Shown here piece after piece: positions 1 through 9,717 of a stretch of DNA of 64,000 bases (positions within the stretch are counted from its first letter, which is position 1; each line of letters begins with the position of its first letter). Source of the stretch: Galbula dea (taxonomy: Eukaryota > Chordata > Aves > Piciformes > Galbulidae). Made by a program: the position numbers and the translations under genes. The stretch covers positions 226,965 through 290,964 of the forward strand of contig VWZX01001940.1 in the NCBI GenBank assembly GCA_013399015.1, in the 5' to 3' direction. The notes under the pieces were generated by a model. The model ran no database searches, had not been told where the DNA came from, and saw nothing but the letters and a program-made list of their open reading frames with translations.

Positions 1-2683
1 CCTTAAAGGTTATTTATGCAGTGATACATAACAACATATGCAGATAGCATGTTCTGGTTTTGCTTTATATTTTCTTTCAATGTTCAATTTTTCCACTGTC
101 TTTGAAAATGGCAGAAACAAATACATCTGATAATCTCCCTGTGATTCAGGGAAGATTACACATATTATTTTAAAAAACTACTGCAGTTTCCCACATTTCT
201 CACATCAGCAGCAGCAGCAAAAAAATCCTGCATGTGCCAGAGCTGTAAAGAATCACTGCTGTGTCTGACTGGTGTTGCTGCTGATGGTGGTCTTGTTGGT
301 ACTCCCTGTGAAACCCAGCCCAAGTATTGGGAAATTTTACTGATTTACCATAATAGACAAAAGAGAAAAACTGGGGAGAGGAAAGAGAATGATGAAAACA
401 ATGGGTACTACTCTGTAGCAACATGAATGAGCCAGTTACAGGAGTGCAGGGTGATAACAGGTTAGTAAAGCTAACAGACAGAGATAGTACCAATCAACTA
501 AGGACTGGTTTTCCAGCAAGTAGATTAAAAAGATTCTACCTCAGAAAAGAGTAAGATCACATGAGATCAGAAAGAATCCAAGATTGCCTTGAAAAACTTT
601 TTTTTTTAATATTTCCCCTTTTATTATGATCTGCCATAAACATTCATCCCTATCTTTTCACTGAAATAAGCAAACCATTTTTAATTTTCACCTAGTTTCA
701 TGGCATGCATAGGCTTGGCTAGTAACAGATATGAGCAGGCTAACTTGACATAAAAGAATTGTCCAGGGAACTGGATATTTTCATTATCCTATGCAGGAAC
801 TGAGGCAAACTTTCTCATTTCTGGTACTTACAGGCAGAACAGGCTGGTACAAATCAAGTACTAGGTCTAGTGGAAAGCTTTACAACCTCTGAAAGTGTTT
901 CTTTTTGAGGAGACTAGAAAAGATCATCTCCTAATACTGCTTTGGCCCTGACATGGGTCAGTTTTGTCTTTCAGATGTCTTAATGGATTTGATTCCCAGC
1001 AAATACTTCCCTTGGAATGCAACTGCTAATATGGGCCCTATGACACATTACATCCTTGGTTTGTTGACGGGGGTTGGGAGCTTTAACATATATATGTAAA
1101 CACCTGCCTTCACCTTCCATAAAATTATTTCACCATTCATACTTCTGACAGATGGTACACGTATACCACCAGTTAAAGTATGTCTGTTAAAGGTTTGACA
1201 TTACAAGCTTAAAGTTCTGACATACATTATTTAATAAATGACTATATGATAAGAAAGTGTATGCTATATACTCCATATATAAGTAAGCTAAGGATATAAG
1301 GAATCTTTCATTTGAATGACAAAATGTACAATTACACACTTCACTCTGAAATATGTGCTGCGAAAATAAGTTTCTGCATATATAGACAACTGCTTTTATA
1401 TTTGAAACCAGTCAGAACTTTTGATAATAAATAAGGCTCCCAAGTGTCTAAGTACTGCACTGTTTTGTATAAATAATAAGAATGACAAAAAATCTAATTG
1501 CATACACTAAACATATCCTGCAATGAAAGAGTGATAAGTTATTATAATGTACATTTTTAGAGGAAACCATACTCCTGTTTTCATTGGAATTTTATTTCCA
1601 TATAGCTTTCATATGATGCAACTTAGAGATTCAAAAGGATATTTACAGACATGAAACTGGTAGGCAGTTAAAAATGTTCAAAAATTTCTACAGAAAAATA
1701 TATTAAGCTTCTGACATATCATAAACTACATATACCTCTGGTCATATACTTTTGTAGGTTACATGAAAAATTCTCCTTTCTTTTCCTCTACAAAAAATCC
1801 CCTTTGTATTTTATCTGCTCATAAAACATTCACTAAAGCAAACAGAATGTTCAGGAAGTAATATTCTATTTTATGTTTCCTCTGCTTTATAAAGAAGCTT
1901 TTTTATATTGATTTATGTTTCATTGCCCCCTACTGTTGCAAAAGTATTTTTGTTTTTAAAGAGTCAACATCTTAGTCTACTTTCTTTATTAGTGAAAAAC
2001 CAAGTTGGACATTAAATCATCTTCTCCTGTTATGGTCACACATTCCACATGCTTTTTTTATCACTTGAAAGACTGAAGTATTCAAATAATGGCGTCAATG
2101 CAATAAAACTATTATGGCAATGCTGAAAAATAAAAAGAAAATTGCTTTCAAGTGTCAATTCCTGTCTCACACACAATATTAAAAAAATGTAATATTTTCA
2201 TATGCAATATTTCTTCCTTTTTTAGATACTGTCTTGGGATACAGAATGCTGCATAGGTCCTGTAAACAAAAGAGCTTTCCTTAGTCATGCCAATCTATTA
2301 GCCCCTACTCGCTGAGAATGATTCTCTGTTGTGTGATGAAAATGTTCACTTAGATCTGTTCATCACCTACATCAACATTGTTCTAGGACAGATGAAGACT
2401 CTAGTGATATTATTTTTTTGTTCTAGAAGCTTTGTAGAAATTTCACTCAAGCTATACTTGTTCATATAGAGAATACTTACAAGACTTCTCCAGTGGCATC
2501 ATGTTACAAACCTGGATATGATAGATATTGACTGTGTCCTCCAGCATAAAATTTGTGTACCCTTTGAATTGTTACACTCTTTAATGAGTTTGGTGCTAGA
2601 GAACCACTGGCAGTAGGAGACTGAGATATTTTTGTCATGAATGAGATACATATGTAATAACAGCTAAACTTTGGTGCAAAAAG
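1..2683. other. AT-rich noncoding stretch, nothing recognised
   Basis: No coding region or known repeat is recognised. Open frames here are short and lack any domain. The only structure I note is a CAG/CTG inverted repeat near 203-286, listed separately. The base composition is typical of avian gene-poor DNA. A conserved noncoding element could be present but cannot be seen without alignment. Confidence 0.6.
203..286. repeat. CAG/CTG-type inverted repeat (possible hairpin)
   Basis: The arm at 203-216 (CATCAGCAGCAGCA) is complementary at 13 of 14 positions to the arm at 273-286 (TGTTGCTGCTGATG). The loop is about 56 bases. Short open frames run through it on both strands, but they show no domain and are probably by-products of the CAG repeat. 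The pairing is seen in the sequence; any function is unknown. Confidence 0.55.
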
Positions 2684-3092
2684 TGTCACAGTTTGACCCT
2701 GGGCAGCAACTAAGCACCTCACAGTTGCTCACTCACACCCCCTCCCAGTGGGATACAAGAGAGAATGAGAAGGGTAAAAGTGAGAAAAATCGTGGATTCA
2801 GATAAAGATAGTAAAACAAAAGCTGCCCATGCAAACAAGGAAAGATAAGGAATTCATTCACTATGTTACAGTTACTTGGGAAGGTAAATGCTATCACTCC
2901 AAACATCCCCCACCTCCTTCTTCTTCCCCTAGCTTTATATGTTGAACATGACATTATATGATATAAAATATCCCTTTGGTCAGTTGGGCTAAGCTGTCCC
3001 AGATGTGGCCCCTCCAAACTTTTAGTGCACCCCAAGTCTACTCACTGATAGGGTGGTGGGAGGAACGGAAAACACCTTGGGCTTACTTGTCT
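2684..3092 (-). mobile_element. Truncated ERVL-like LTR (3' part retained)
   Basis: The left edge begins TGTCACAGTTTGACCCTGGG, which read on the minus strand gives an LTR end in CA. It is followed by the CAGCAACTAAGCACC motif, a C-rich CACTCACACCCCCTCCCAG block and a GTGGGAT motif. Further right are a TTTATAT-type stretch and TTGGTCAGTTGGG near 2977. These match my recollection of avian ERVL-family LTRs in minus orientation. Similarity fades after about 3092, so the 5' (U3) end is missing and no second target-site copy can be found. No internal gag or pol sequence adjoins it. Family assignment is from memory, not from a database. Confidence 0.7.
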
Positions 3093-3820
3093 TATTTTTC
3101 AGGCTCTTGTACTTTAGCTTCTCTCTGCAAAAATGGTGTCTAGAAGCTTAATACAAACAAATTAAAAATATATTTTTAATCTAAATCCACAGACATTTCA
3201 TGAGACTATTGGAATCCATGCAGAAGAGCAATGTCATTGGCACCATTGCCACTATACTCCGTGGGTAGGAGTATGTACATGAAGGGTAGCCTGAAGATTC
3301 AGGCTAATATGTGGTCTAGCTAGCTAGCCTGGATTAAAAGATCTGGTATCTGGCTGTACCAGCAGAGATAGCATTCCTTTACCTTCTTTCGTTAAGATGT
3401 CATTTCATTTCACATTTGTCAGAGGCGAACTAAGAACATAGCCAGCTAATTAGCTCAGGTGATTTGGATGATTTTATTATTTGTCCGAGCCCAGAGGCTA
3501 CTTAGTAAATATCCATGGTTTGTAATGTAGTACAGAGCTGATATACCTGAGACAGATCAGATTCTGTGTAGTGTTACATGACTATAGCAGCACAGCTCTA
3601 TACAACCTAATTTAGAGTATTCCCTGCTTTAAGGAAAGATGTATGTACAGATAGAGCCATAAATTAGTTTTCCTGCTTCTCAACTAACCAGAATCACAAA
3701 TGCTTCTTTTGGAACATATTAACTGCCTCTATCTGCCCATATCACACAGTGAGGAACTAAGTTGATTTCACAGAGAGTTACTTCAAAATTTCCAAATGGC
3801 AGAAACATTTACTTCAAAAA

Positions 3821-4922
3821 GTAATTTTTGTGGATATTAGCAAGGTTTTTGATGCTGTCCCTCACAACGTTCTTTTGGACAAGTTGTCCAGCTATGGGAT
3901 GAGTGGATTCATGGTGCACTGGGTGAAAAAGTGGCTCAATGACAAGGCTCAAAGTGTTGTAGTGAATACATCTGGTTTGTGACCAGTCACCAGTGGTGCT
4001 CCTCAGGGCTCTAATCTAGGGCCAACTCTGTTCAGTATTTTTATCAATGATCTGGAGGCAGGAGTTGAATGCACCATGAGTAAATCTACTGATTATACTA
4101 AAAGAGTGTTGTTGACTATCTTGAAGGAACAGAGGTCCTGCACAGAGATCTAGATTTTAGCTTTGGGCAGCTATCAAAGGCATGACATATAACAAGAACA
4201 AATGCCACATTCTCCACCTGGGACAGAGTAACTCTAGGCACAGGTATAAATTGGGAGAGGAGTGGCTGGACAGCATCCCTGAAGAAAGAGATCTGGGAGT
4301 GCTGGTGAACAGTAGGCTCAATACAAGTCAACAATGTACCCTGGCAGTCAAGAGAACAAACAACATCCTGCTGTGCATCAAACACAGACAAAAGAGATGA
4401 TCCCCCTGTATTCAGTGTTGGTGTGGCCTCATTTTGAACATTGTTGTGTTCTGAGTCCCACAGTTGAAAAAAGGATGTGAAGGTACTTGAATGTGTCCAG
4501 AGGAGTGCAGTGGAGAAGTGTCTAAGGACTTTGGGTTGGTCAAGTGTGAGAAAAGAAGGCTAAAGGACAACCTCATTGTTCTCTACAGCTTCCTAAGGAG
4601 TGGAAGTGGACAGGGAGGTGCTGATCTCTTCTTCATGGTATCCAGTGACAGGACACATTGGAATGTTTCAAAGCTGCTCCAGGGGAGGTTCAGACTGTAC
4701 ATTTGGAAATATTTATTTACTAAGAGGGTGGTCAAACACTGGAACAGGCTTCCTAGAGAGATGGTCAATGCCCCAGGCCTGTCGGTGTTTAAGGGGCATT
4801 TGGAAAATGTCCTTTAATAATTTGCTTTATTTTTTGGTTGGTCCTGAAATGGTCAGGCAGTTGGACTCAGTGATCCCTTCTATGTCCCTTCTGACTAGAA
4901 TTCTATTCTATTCTATTCTATT
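3821..4922 (+). mobile_element. CR1 LINE, 5'-truncated, ORF2 C-terminal half plus 3' end
   Basis: The start translates as a reverse transcriptase segment with VDISKVFDAVPHNVLLDKL-like residues, the region before the catalytic motif, and is then broken by a stop. The position expected for FADD reads as STDY around 4082-4096, so catalytic residues are lost. Two later frames, at 4182-4400 and 4491-4817, retain typical CR1 C-terminal text such as GEEWLDS, DLGVLV, RVVKHWNRLPREMV. The element ends with TTGGACTCAGTGATC, then an unusual (ATTCT)4 tail at 4900-4919. It is dead, with frameshifts and stops. Confidence 0.93.
4900..4922 (+). repeat. (ATTCT)n pentamer tail of CR1
   Basis: Four tandem ATTCT units plus a partial unit close the CR1 copy. 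CR1 elements usually end in one to several copies of an octamer such as ATTCTATG, so a pure pentamer run suggests slippage or shortening of the terminal repeat. Confidence 0.85.
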
Positions 4923-6378
4923 AATTCATTATCACTCAGTGGATTAGCATCTATGTCTGATCTACAAGAAATGAGAAAGGTGCTCAAGACAAACAACAGA
5001 ATACAGAAAGCCTCTGAAGAAGCATGAGAAGATGACATAGTTTTGAAGGAGAAAAATTAACATTTAGACTAATGGAAGACAGGAACATGCTTTTTGTGGA
5101 GGAAGGTACAAGGAAAATAGACTTTGGAGAAATAGGAAGAACACAGTGGATTTTTGGGAGAGAAAGGAAAAAGAGAAATGTGTACAGAACAGACACCTTT
5201 ACAACCTTAGCAGTACAGAAGTAAATTGCAGCCCAAGGTGTAAAGCTGAAACCCTTGATAATGGTGCTATTATAAAAATACGAGTCTGTATCCTGTTCCT
5301 TCTGTAGCACAACAATCCACACATCCATATCCATATTTTTCAGCTTTGTTTGCAAACATACCCCACTGAATGTAAACTTCATCTCCATAAAAGAAGAAAA
5401 TATATTTCTTTCCCCAGAAATTCCTCCTACAGTTTTTTGTCTAGTTTTGCATTGCTTTGATTTTCCTGCAATAGAGCACAATGTGTTATTTTTTTTTCTA
5501 GTATTTGTTTATTATTATTATTTTCTCTAATATTTGTTTACAATATCTTGATATTATTACCAGCTAAGATTTTGTTTGCAGTCTTGTCAAAAGCCAGACA
5601 TTGTTAGTTGCAAAGCTTGAAAGGACAAATTATCTTAGTTATTTATACAGAAAGATTTAGCATGTTATTCCAGATCAATGGTGTTACTGTTTTCCCCTTA
5701 ACATTCTGGCTGCAGCATTTATTGTTTGACATTTCTTAAGTCTTATTTTAGAGTTCTGGAATCCATTTATGCAAGTGTTTAGTGGCATAGCTATGGGTGC
5801 TAGAGACTTAATTAATGTACATAAACACATCCTTGTGGTTTCTTCGTAATTTGCAAATGAACATCATGCTACACAGTCTAAAAGAGATCCTGAGTGTGTA
5901 TTTCCACATTCGGTATAGTTTCTTACTCAGTTCTCTTCTTCAGTAAACCTATGACACATTGTTTTAATTTACCATCCTTATCATTGCTGCTTTATAATGC
6001 AACCTTAACTGAATTCATTACTTTTTATATTTTTGTCACAGAGAGGTTAGTAAAAGCCTCACTTTCTTTGCTGAGTAATACAATACATATTTTTTTACAA
6101 AGAACATTGACTAATAAAAAAAGAAAATGTTCAGCATAACAAAAAATTCTGTCTTTTAATGGAAGTTCCTGTGTTTTCAAAAGTGCAATGAACACTGTGT
6201 TTCTGCGATGCAGAACAGGAAAATGATCAACAAGAGATTTCTAACATATAAACAAACTATGAAAAAATATATTCAAACATATCTATAAAAAGAAATTTGA
6301 TTTAATAAGTAATGAAAACCTCTTAAATTTGTTTTTCAGTGAAACTAAGGAGTTACACATAAAGACTTAATTTTAGAC
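4923..6378. other. AT-rich noncoding stretch
   Basis: No known repeat or gene is recognised. The longest open frame of the window (165 codons, minus strand, 5481 to 4984) lies here. Its translation is rich in Phe, Ser, Leu and Lys and shows no domain, signal peptide or repeat that I recognise. It begins close to the CR1 tail and is probably chance. Confidence 0.55.
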
Positions 6379-6424
6379 CACTTCCTTGTGAAGAACTCAG
6401 ATTTTTAAATACTCTAGACCACTT
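6379..6424 (+). repeat. Left copy of long direct repeat flanking a CR1
   Basis: This 46-bp segment (starting CACTTCCTTGTGAAGAACTC) recurs at 6632-6682 with three substitutions and a 5-bp length difference. It lies exactly against the CR1 tail end, as a target-site duplication would. Confidence 0.85.
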
Positions 6425-6631
6425 AGGATCATAGGATAATAGGATTGTCAGAGTTGGAAGGGACCTCAAAGATCATCCAGTTCCAACCCCCCTGCTTGGC
6501 AGGGACACCATCCACTAGATCAGGTTACCCAGGGCCCCATCAAGCCTTGTCTTAAAAGCTTCCAGGGATGAGGCTTCCACAACCTCTCTGGGCAACCTGT
6601 TCCACTGCCTAACCACCCTCATAGTGAAGAA
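6425..6631 (-). mobile_element. CR1 LINE, short 3' fragment
   Basis: The left end carries the reversed CR1 tail (AGGATCATAGGATAATAGG), followed by GTTGGAAGGGACCTCAAAGATCATCCAG and a run of CCCCC. Further right come CCACAACCTCTCTGGGCAACCTGTTCCA and the CATAGTGAAGAAC motif. This is the last 200 bases or so of a CR1, with no coding capacity beyond the ORF2 C-terminus. It is bracketed by the long direct repeat. Confidence 0.95.
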
Positions 6632-6682
6632 CACTTCCTTTTGAAGAACTCAGATTTTTAAATGCTCAACTCTAAACCACTT
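6632..6682 (+). repeat. Right copy of long direct repeat flanking a CR1
   Basis: This 51-bp segment matches 6379-6424 at about 43 of 46 aligned bases, plus a 5-bp insertion. It follows directly on the 5'-truncated end of the CR1. Confidence 0.85.
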
Positions 6683-7823
6683 CCAAATTTTTTATTGAGT
6701 TTTGTCATGCCATGCTTCCACATCTGCTGAAATACAGTTTAGCAGTCTAATATAATCCTCAATAAACCCATCTTCTAGGGATATGAAGTAGCCAAATTAA
6801 ATATAAGGAAGCCCAAGACTACCATTTTTTATGAGGTCTGTGGTAGAAAACAGGAAGAAATTTATTTTTGCAAATCGTTCACAACTTTTTAGAAATATGT
6901 GCTCTGTCTGGTTTTCTTCCTAGCAATTTGAGAGGTTTCTTGAAAATTATTTTCTTAGGAAACGCTTATTTGTGCCACTTTAATAACCCAGTCTTTCACT
7001 TTTGTCTCTCTTAAGGCTCTGTGCCTCTTGAAAGCATTGTCTCTTCTTTATCTTTCCATATTGAGTTGCTGCTATTGTTTTTACTCATTTCAGCTTATAG
7101 TACAATGTCAAAGATCATTCTCTTCAACTGTTACATAGGAACTAAATATTATGTCAAATGTGTCAAATCTGAGGCTAAACTGTGTGGAGTTTTGGTGTCA
7201 ATTCTGGATAGTTTACATTACCATGAAGACTACTGCTTTGTTTTGTAGATATAAAGAATTCTAAAGAACAGCTTTTTTTCTTGATAGTAGTTGTAAATTT
7301 TCCTGCTTTCTAACAAAGTCAGCTGAGTGAAGTAGAAAAGCTTCCTAGTTTCTATAGAAATGGAAGAAGTAATCAGTATAACTGCTTCTGTATAGATTTT
7401 ATTTCTTTCAACCACATTTTGCTCTCTTAAAATACACATGAGGTCTGGTAATCTTCGCTGACACTGCCAATTGTTCCAGCTTATTGGGTTGCTTGAAGAA
7501 ACAATAACAAAAGCTGTTTCTAGAATGTAATTTGGCGGAATATTTAATTATCAAAATAATTGTGTAAGAACACTCATTGTGTAATTATGAGACATAAGGC
7601 CATAACTGGAATAATTCTCAGCTTACATAACCTATCTTTCCCAAAGTACACACAAACATTTGTATTGTATAAATATGTCAAAAATCTTGATGACATATAA
7701 TAATTTTCAGTCTAGACACGTCATGTTTCTTATTGCAGGTGGCATTTAATAATTTTTTTTTTTTTTAGTTTATTCATATTATTTCTAATAGAAAATACTG
7801 GCATATTTTAACATAGTGAGATA
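6683..7823. other. AT-rich noncoding stretch
   Basis: No gene or known repeat is recognised. There is a T-run at about 7751-7767. Small open frames are present on both strands without recognisable domains. Confidence 0.55.
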
Positions 7824-8370
7824 AGTGCAACCTCAGCAAGTTTGCAGACAAGAAACAGTGTGGTACAGTCAACACACTGCAGGGAAGGGGTGTCATCCAG
7901 AGGGATCTTGATAGGTTTGAGAGATGGGCCTGTGCAAACTTCATAAAGTTCAACATGACCAAATGCAAGGCCCTGCATTTGGAACAAGGCAATCCCAAGT
8001 ACAAATACGGGCTGGGCAATGAGTGGATTGAGATGAGACCTTTGGAGAAGGAGTTGGTGATGTTAGTAAAAGCAATGTACGCTTGCAGCTTAGAAAGCCA
8101 GTTGCGTCTTGGGCTGCATCAAATGAAATGTGGCCAGCAGGTCAAGTGAGGTGATTCCCCTCTACTCCACTTTGTGAGACCCCATCTGGAGTACTGTGTT
8201 CAGCTATGAGGGCTTCAGAATAAGAAAGACAGAGGAGAGCCACAAAGACGATCAAAGGGCTGGAGCACCTTCCCTGTGAGGACAGGCGAAAAGAATTGGA
8301 TTGCATAGCCTGGAGAAGGGAAAGCTCCAAGAAGACCTTATAGCAGCTTTCCAGTACTTAAATGGAGACT
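7824..8370 (+). mobile_element. CR1 LINE, internal ORF2 fragment
   Basis: The fragment starts at the reverse transcriptase catalytic motif, here read as FADK (TTTGCAGACAAG near 7840), so the second Asp is lost. It runs through the ORF2 C-terminal region: GCAAGGCCCTGCATTTGG, GGGCTGGGCAATGAGTGG, GAGACCCCATCTGGAGTACTG. It stops before the 3' UTR. It belongs to a different-looking CR1 subfamily from the copy that follows it head-to-tail at 8384. Confidence 0.92.
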
Positions 8371-8383
8371 GTTAAGACTCCTC

Positions 8384-9717
8384 GAGCTGGAAAACAGGGA
8401 TAGGGGCAGAATGAAGCCCCCATATTCCAAGAGGAAAAAGTTAGCGACCTGATACACCACTTAGACACACATAAATCTACGTAGCTGGATGGGATCCAGT
8501 CAAGTGCACTGCGAAAACTAGCAGAAATGCTCATCAGACTATTTTCTATCATTTATCAGCAGTCCTGGTTAACTGGGGAAGTCCCAGGTGACTGGAGGTT
8601 AGCAAACGTAACACCCATCTACAAGAAGGGTCAGAAGGAGGATCCAGGGAACTAAAGGCCTATCAGTCTGAACTAGGTGGCAGGGAAGGTTGTGGAGTAG
8701 ATGATATTGTGGCATGTGCAGGACAATCAAGTGATCAAGCCCACTCAGCATGGGTTTATGAAAGGCAGGTTGTTCTTGGGTAACCTGATGTCCCTTTGTG
8801 GTGTAGTGACCCTCTTAGTGGAAGAGGGAAAGGCTGTAGATATTGTCTATCTGAACTTTAGTAAAGCTCTCAGCAGAGTTACCCACAGCAGTTTCCTGGA
8901 GAAACTGCTCATGACTTGGATGGGGTTTTTTTCCCCTGGGTAAAAAGCTGTCTGCATTATCAGGCCCAAAGAGTGGTGCACTTGGATCACAACAATCCTT
9001 TGCAATGCTACAGACTTGAGGAAGAGTGACTGGAAAGCTGCCCAGAGGAAAAGGACCTGTGTGTGCTGGTTGGCAGGCAGGAGAACATGAGCCAGCAGTG
9101 TGCCCAGGTGGCCAAGAAGGCCAATAGCATCCTGGCTTGTATCAGAAATAGTGTGGCAAGCAGGGCTAGGGAAGTGATTGTCCCCTGTACTCAGCACTGG
9201 TGAGGCCACACCTCAAATACTGTGTTCAGTTTTGAACTCATTGCTACAATACTGTGCTGGAGCACATTCAAAAAGAGCAACAAATCTGGTGAAGGGTCTA
9301 AAGCACAAGTCTTGTGAGAAGCAGCTGGGGAAACTGTGGCTGTTTAGTTGGGGGAAGAGACTTATAGGGGACCTTCTTGCTCTCTACAACTACCTGAAAG
9401 GAGGTTTTAGAGAGGTGGGGGTTGGTCTCTTCTCCTAGGTAAAAGTGACAAGATGAGAGGAAACAGCCTCAAGTTGCACCAGGGGAGGTTTAGTTTAGAT
9501 ATTAGGGAAAATTTCTTCTTCATAAAGGTGGTTAAGCATTGAAACAGGTTTCCCAAGGAAGTAGCTGAGTCACCATCCTTGGAAGTATCTAAAAGATGGG
9601 TAGATGTGGTGCATAGGGAAATAGTTTAGTGGTAGACTTGGCTGTACTAGGTTTACAGTTGGACTTGATCTTAAAACTCTTTTCCAACCTAAACAATACT
9701 TTGGTTCTATGATTCTG
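8384..9717 (+). mobile_element. CR1 LINE with internal deletion, reaches 3' tail
   Basis: Begins in the region before the reverse transcriptase (GAGCTGGAAAACAGGGATAG) and continues through the core RT blocks, with residues such as QHGFMKGR and VYLNFSKALS visible at about 8740-8870. Near 8980 the text jumps from the GCCCAAAGAGTGGTG block to CACTTGGATCACAACAA, which in other CR1 copies lies a few hundred bases further on. The deletion removes the FADD catalytic block. The rest of ORF2 and the 3' UTR follow, ending GGTTCTATGATTCTG at 9717. Many stops make it inactive. Confidence 0.92.

Noticed and set aside
200..493. CAG-repeat coding exon (polyglutamine-like)
   Set aside because: The frames on both strands are short, lack splice context, and their composition follows from the CAG/CTG inverted repeat.
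2733..3035. 100-codon minus-strand frame as a protein
   Set aside because: It falls within the truncated LTR and has no recognisable domain.
3821..9717. Domesticated reverse transcriptase gene
   Set aside because: The CR1 copies here have stops, frameshifts and lost or deleted FADD motifs, so there is no sign of a preserved frame.
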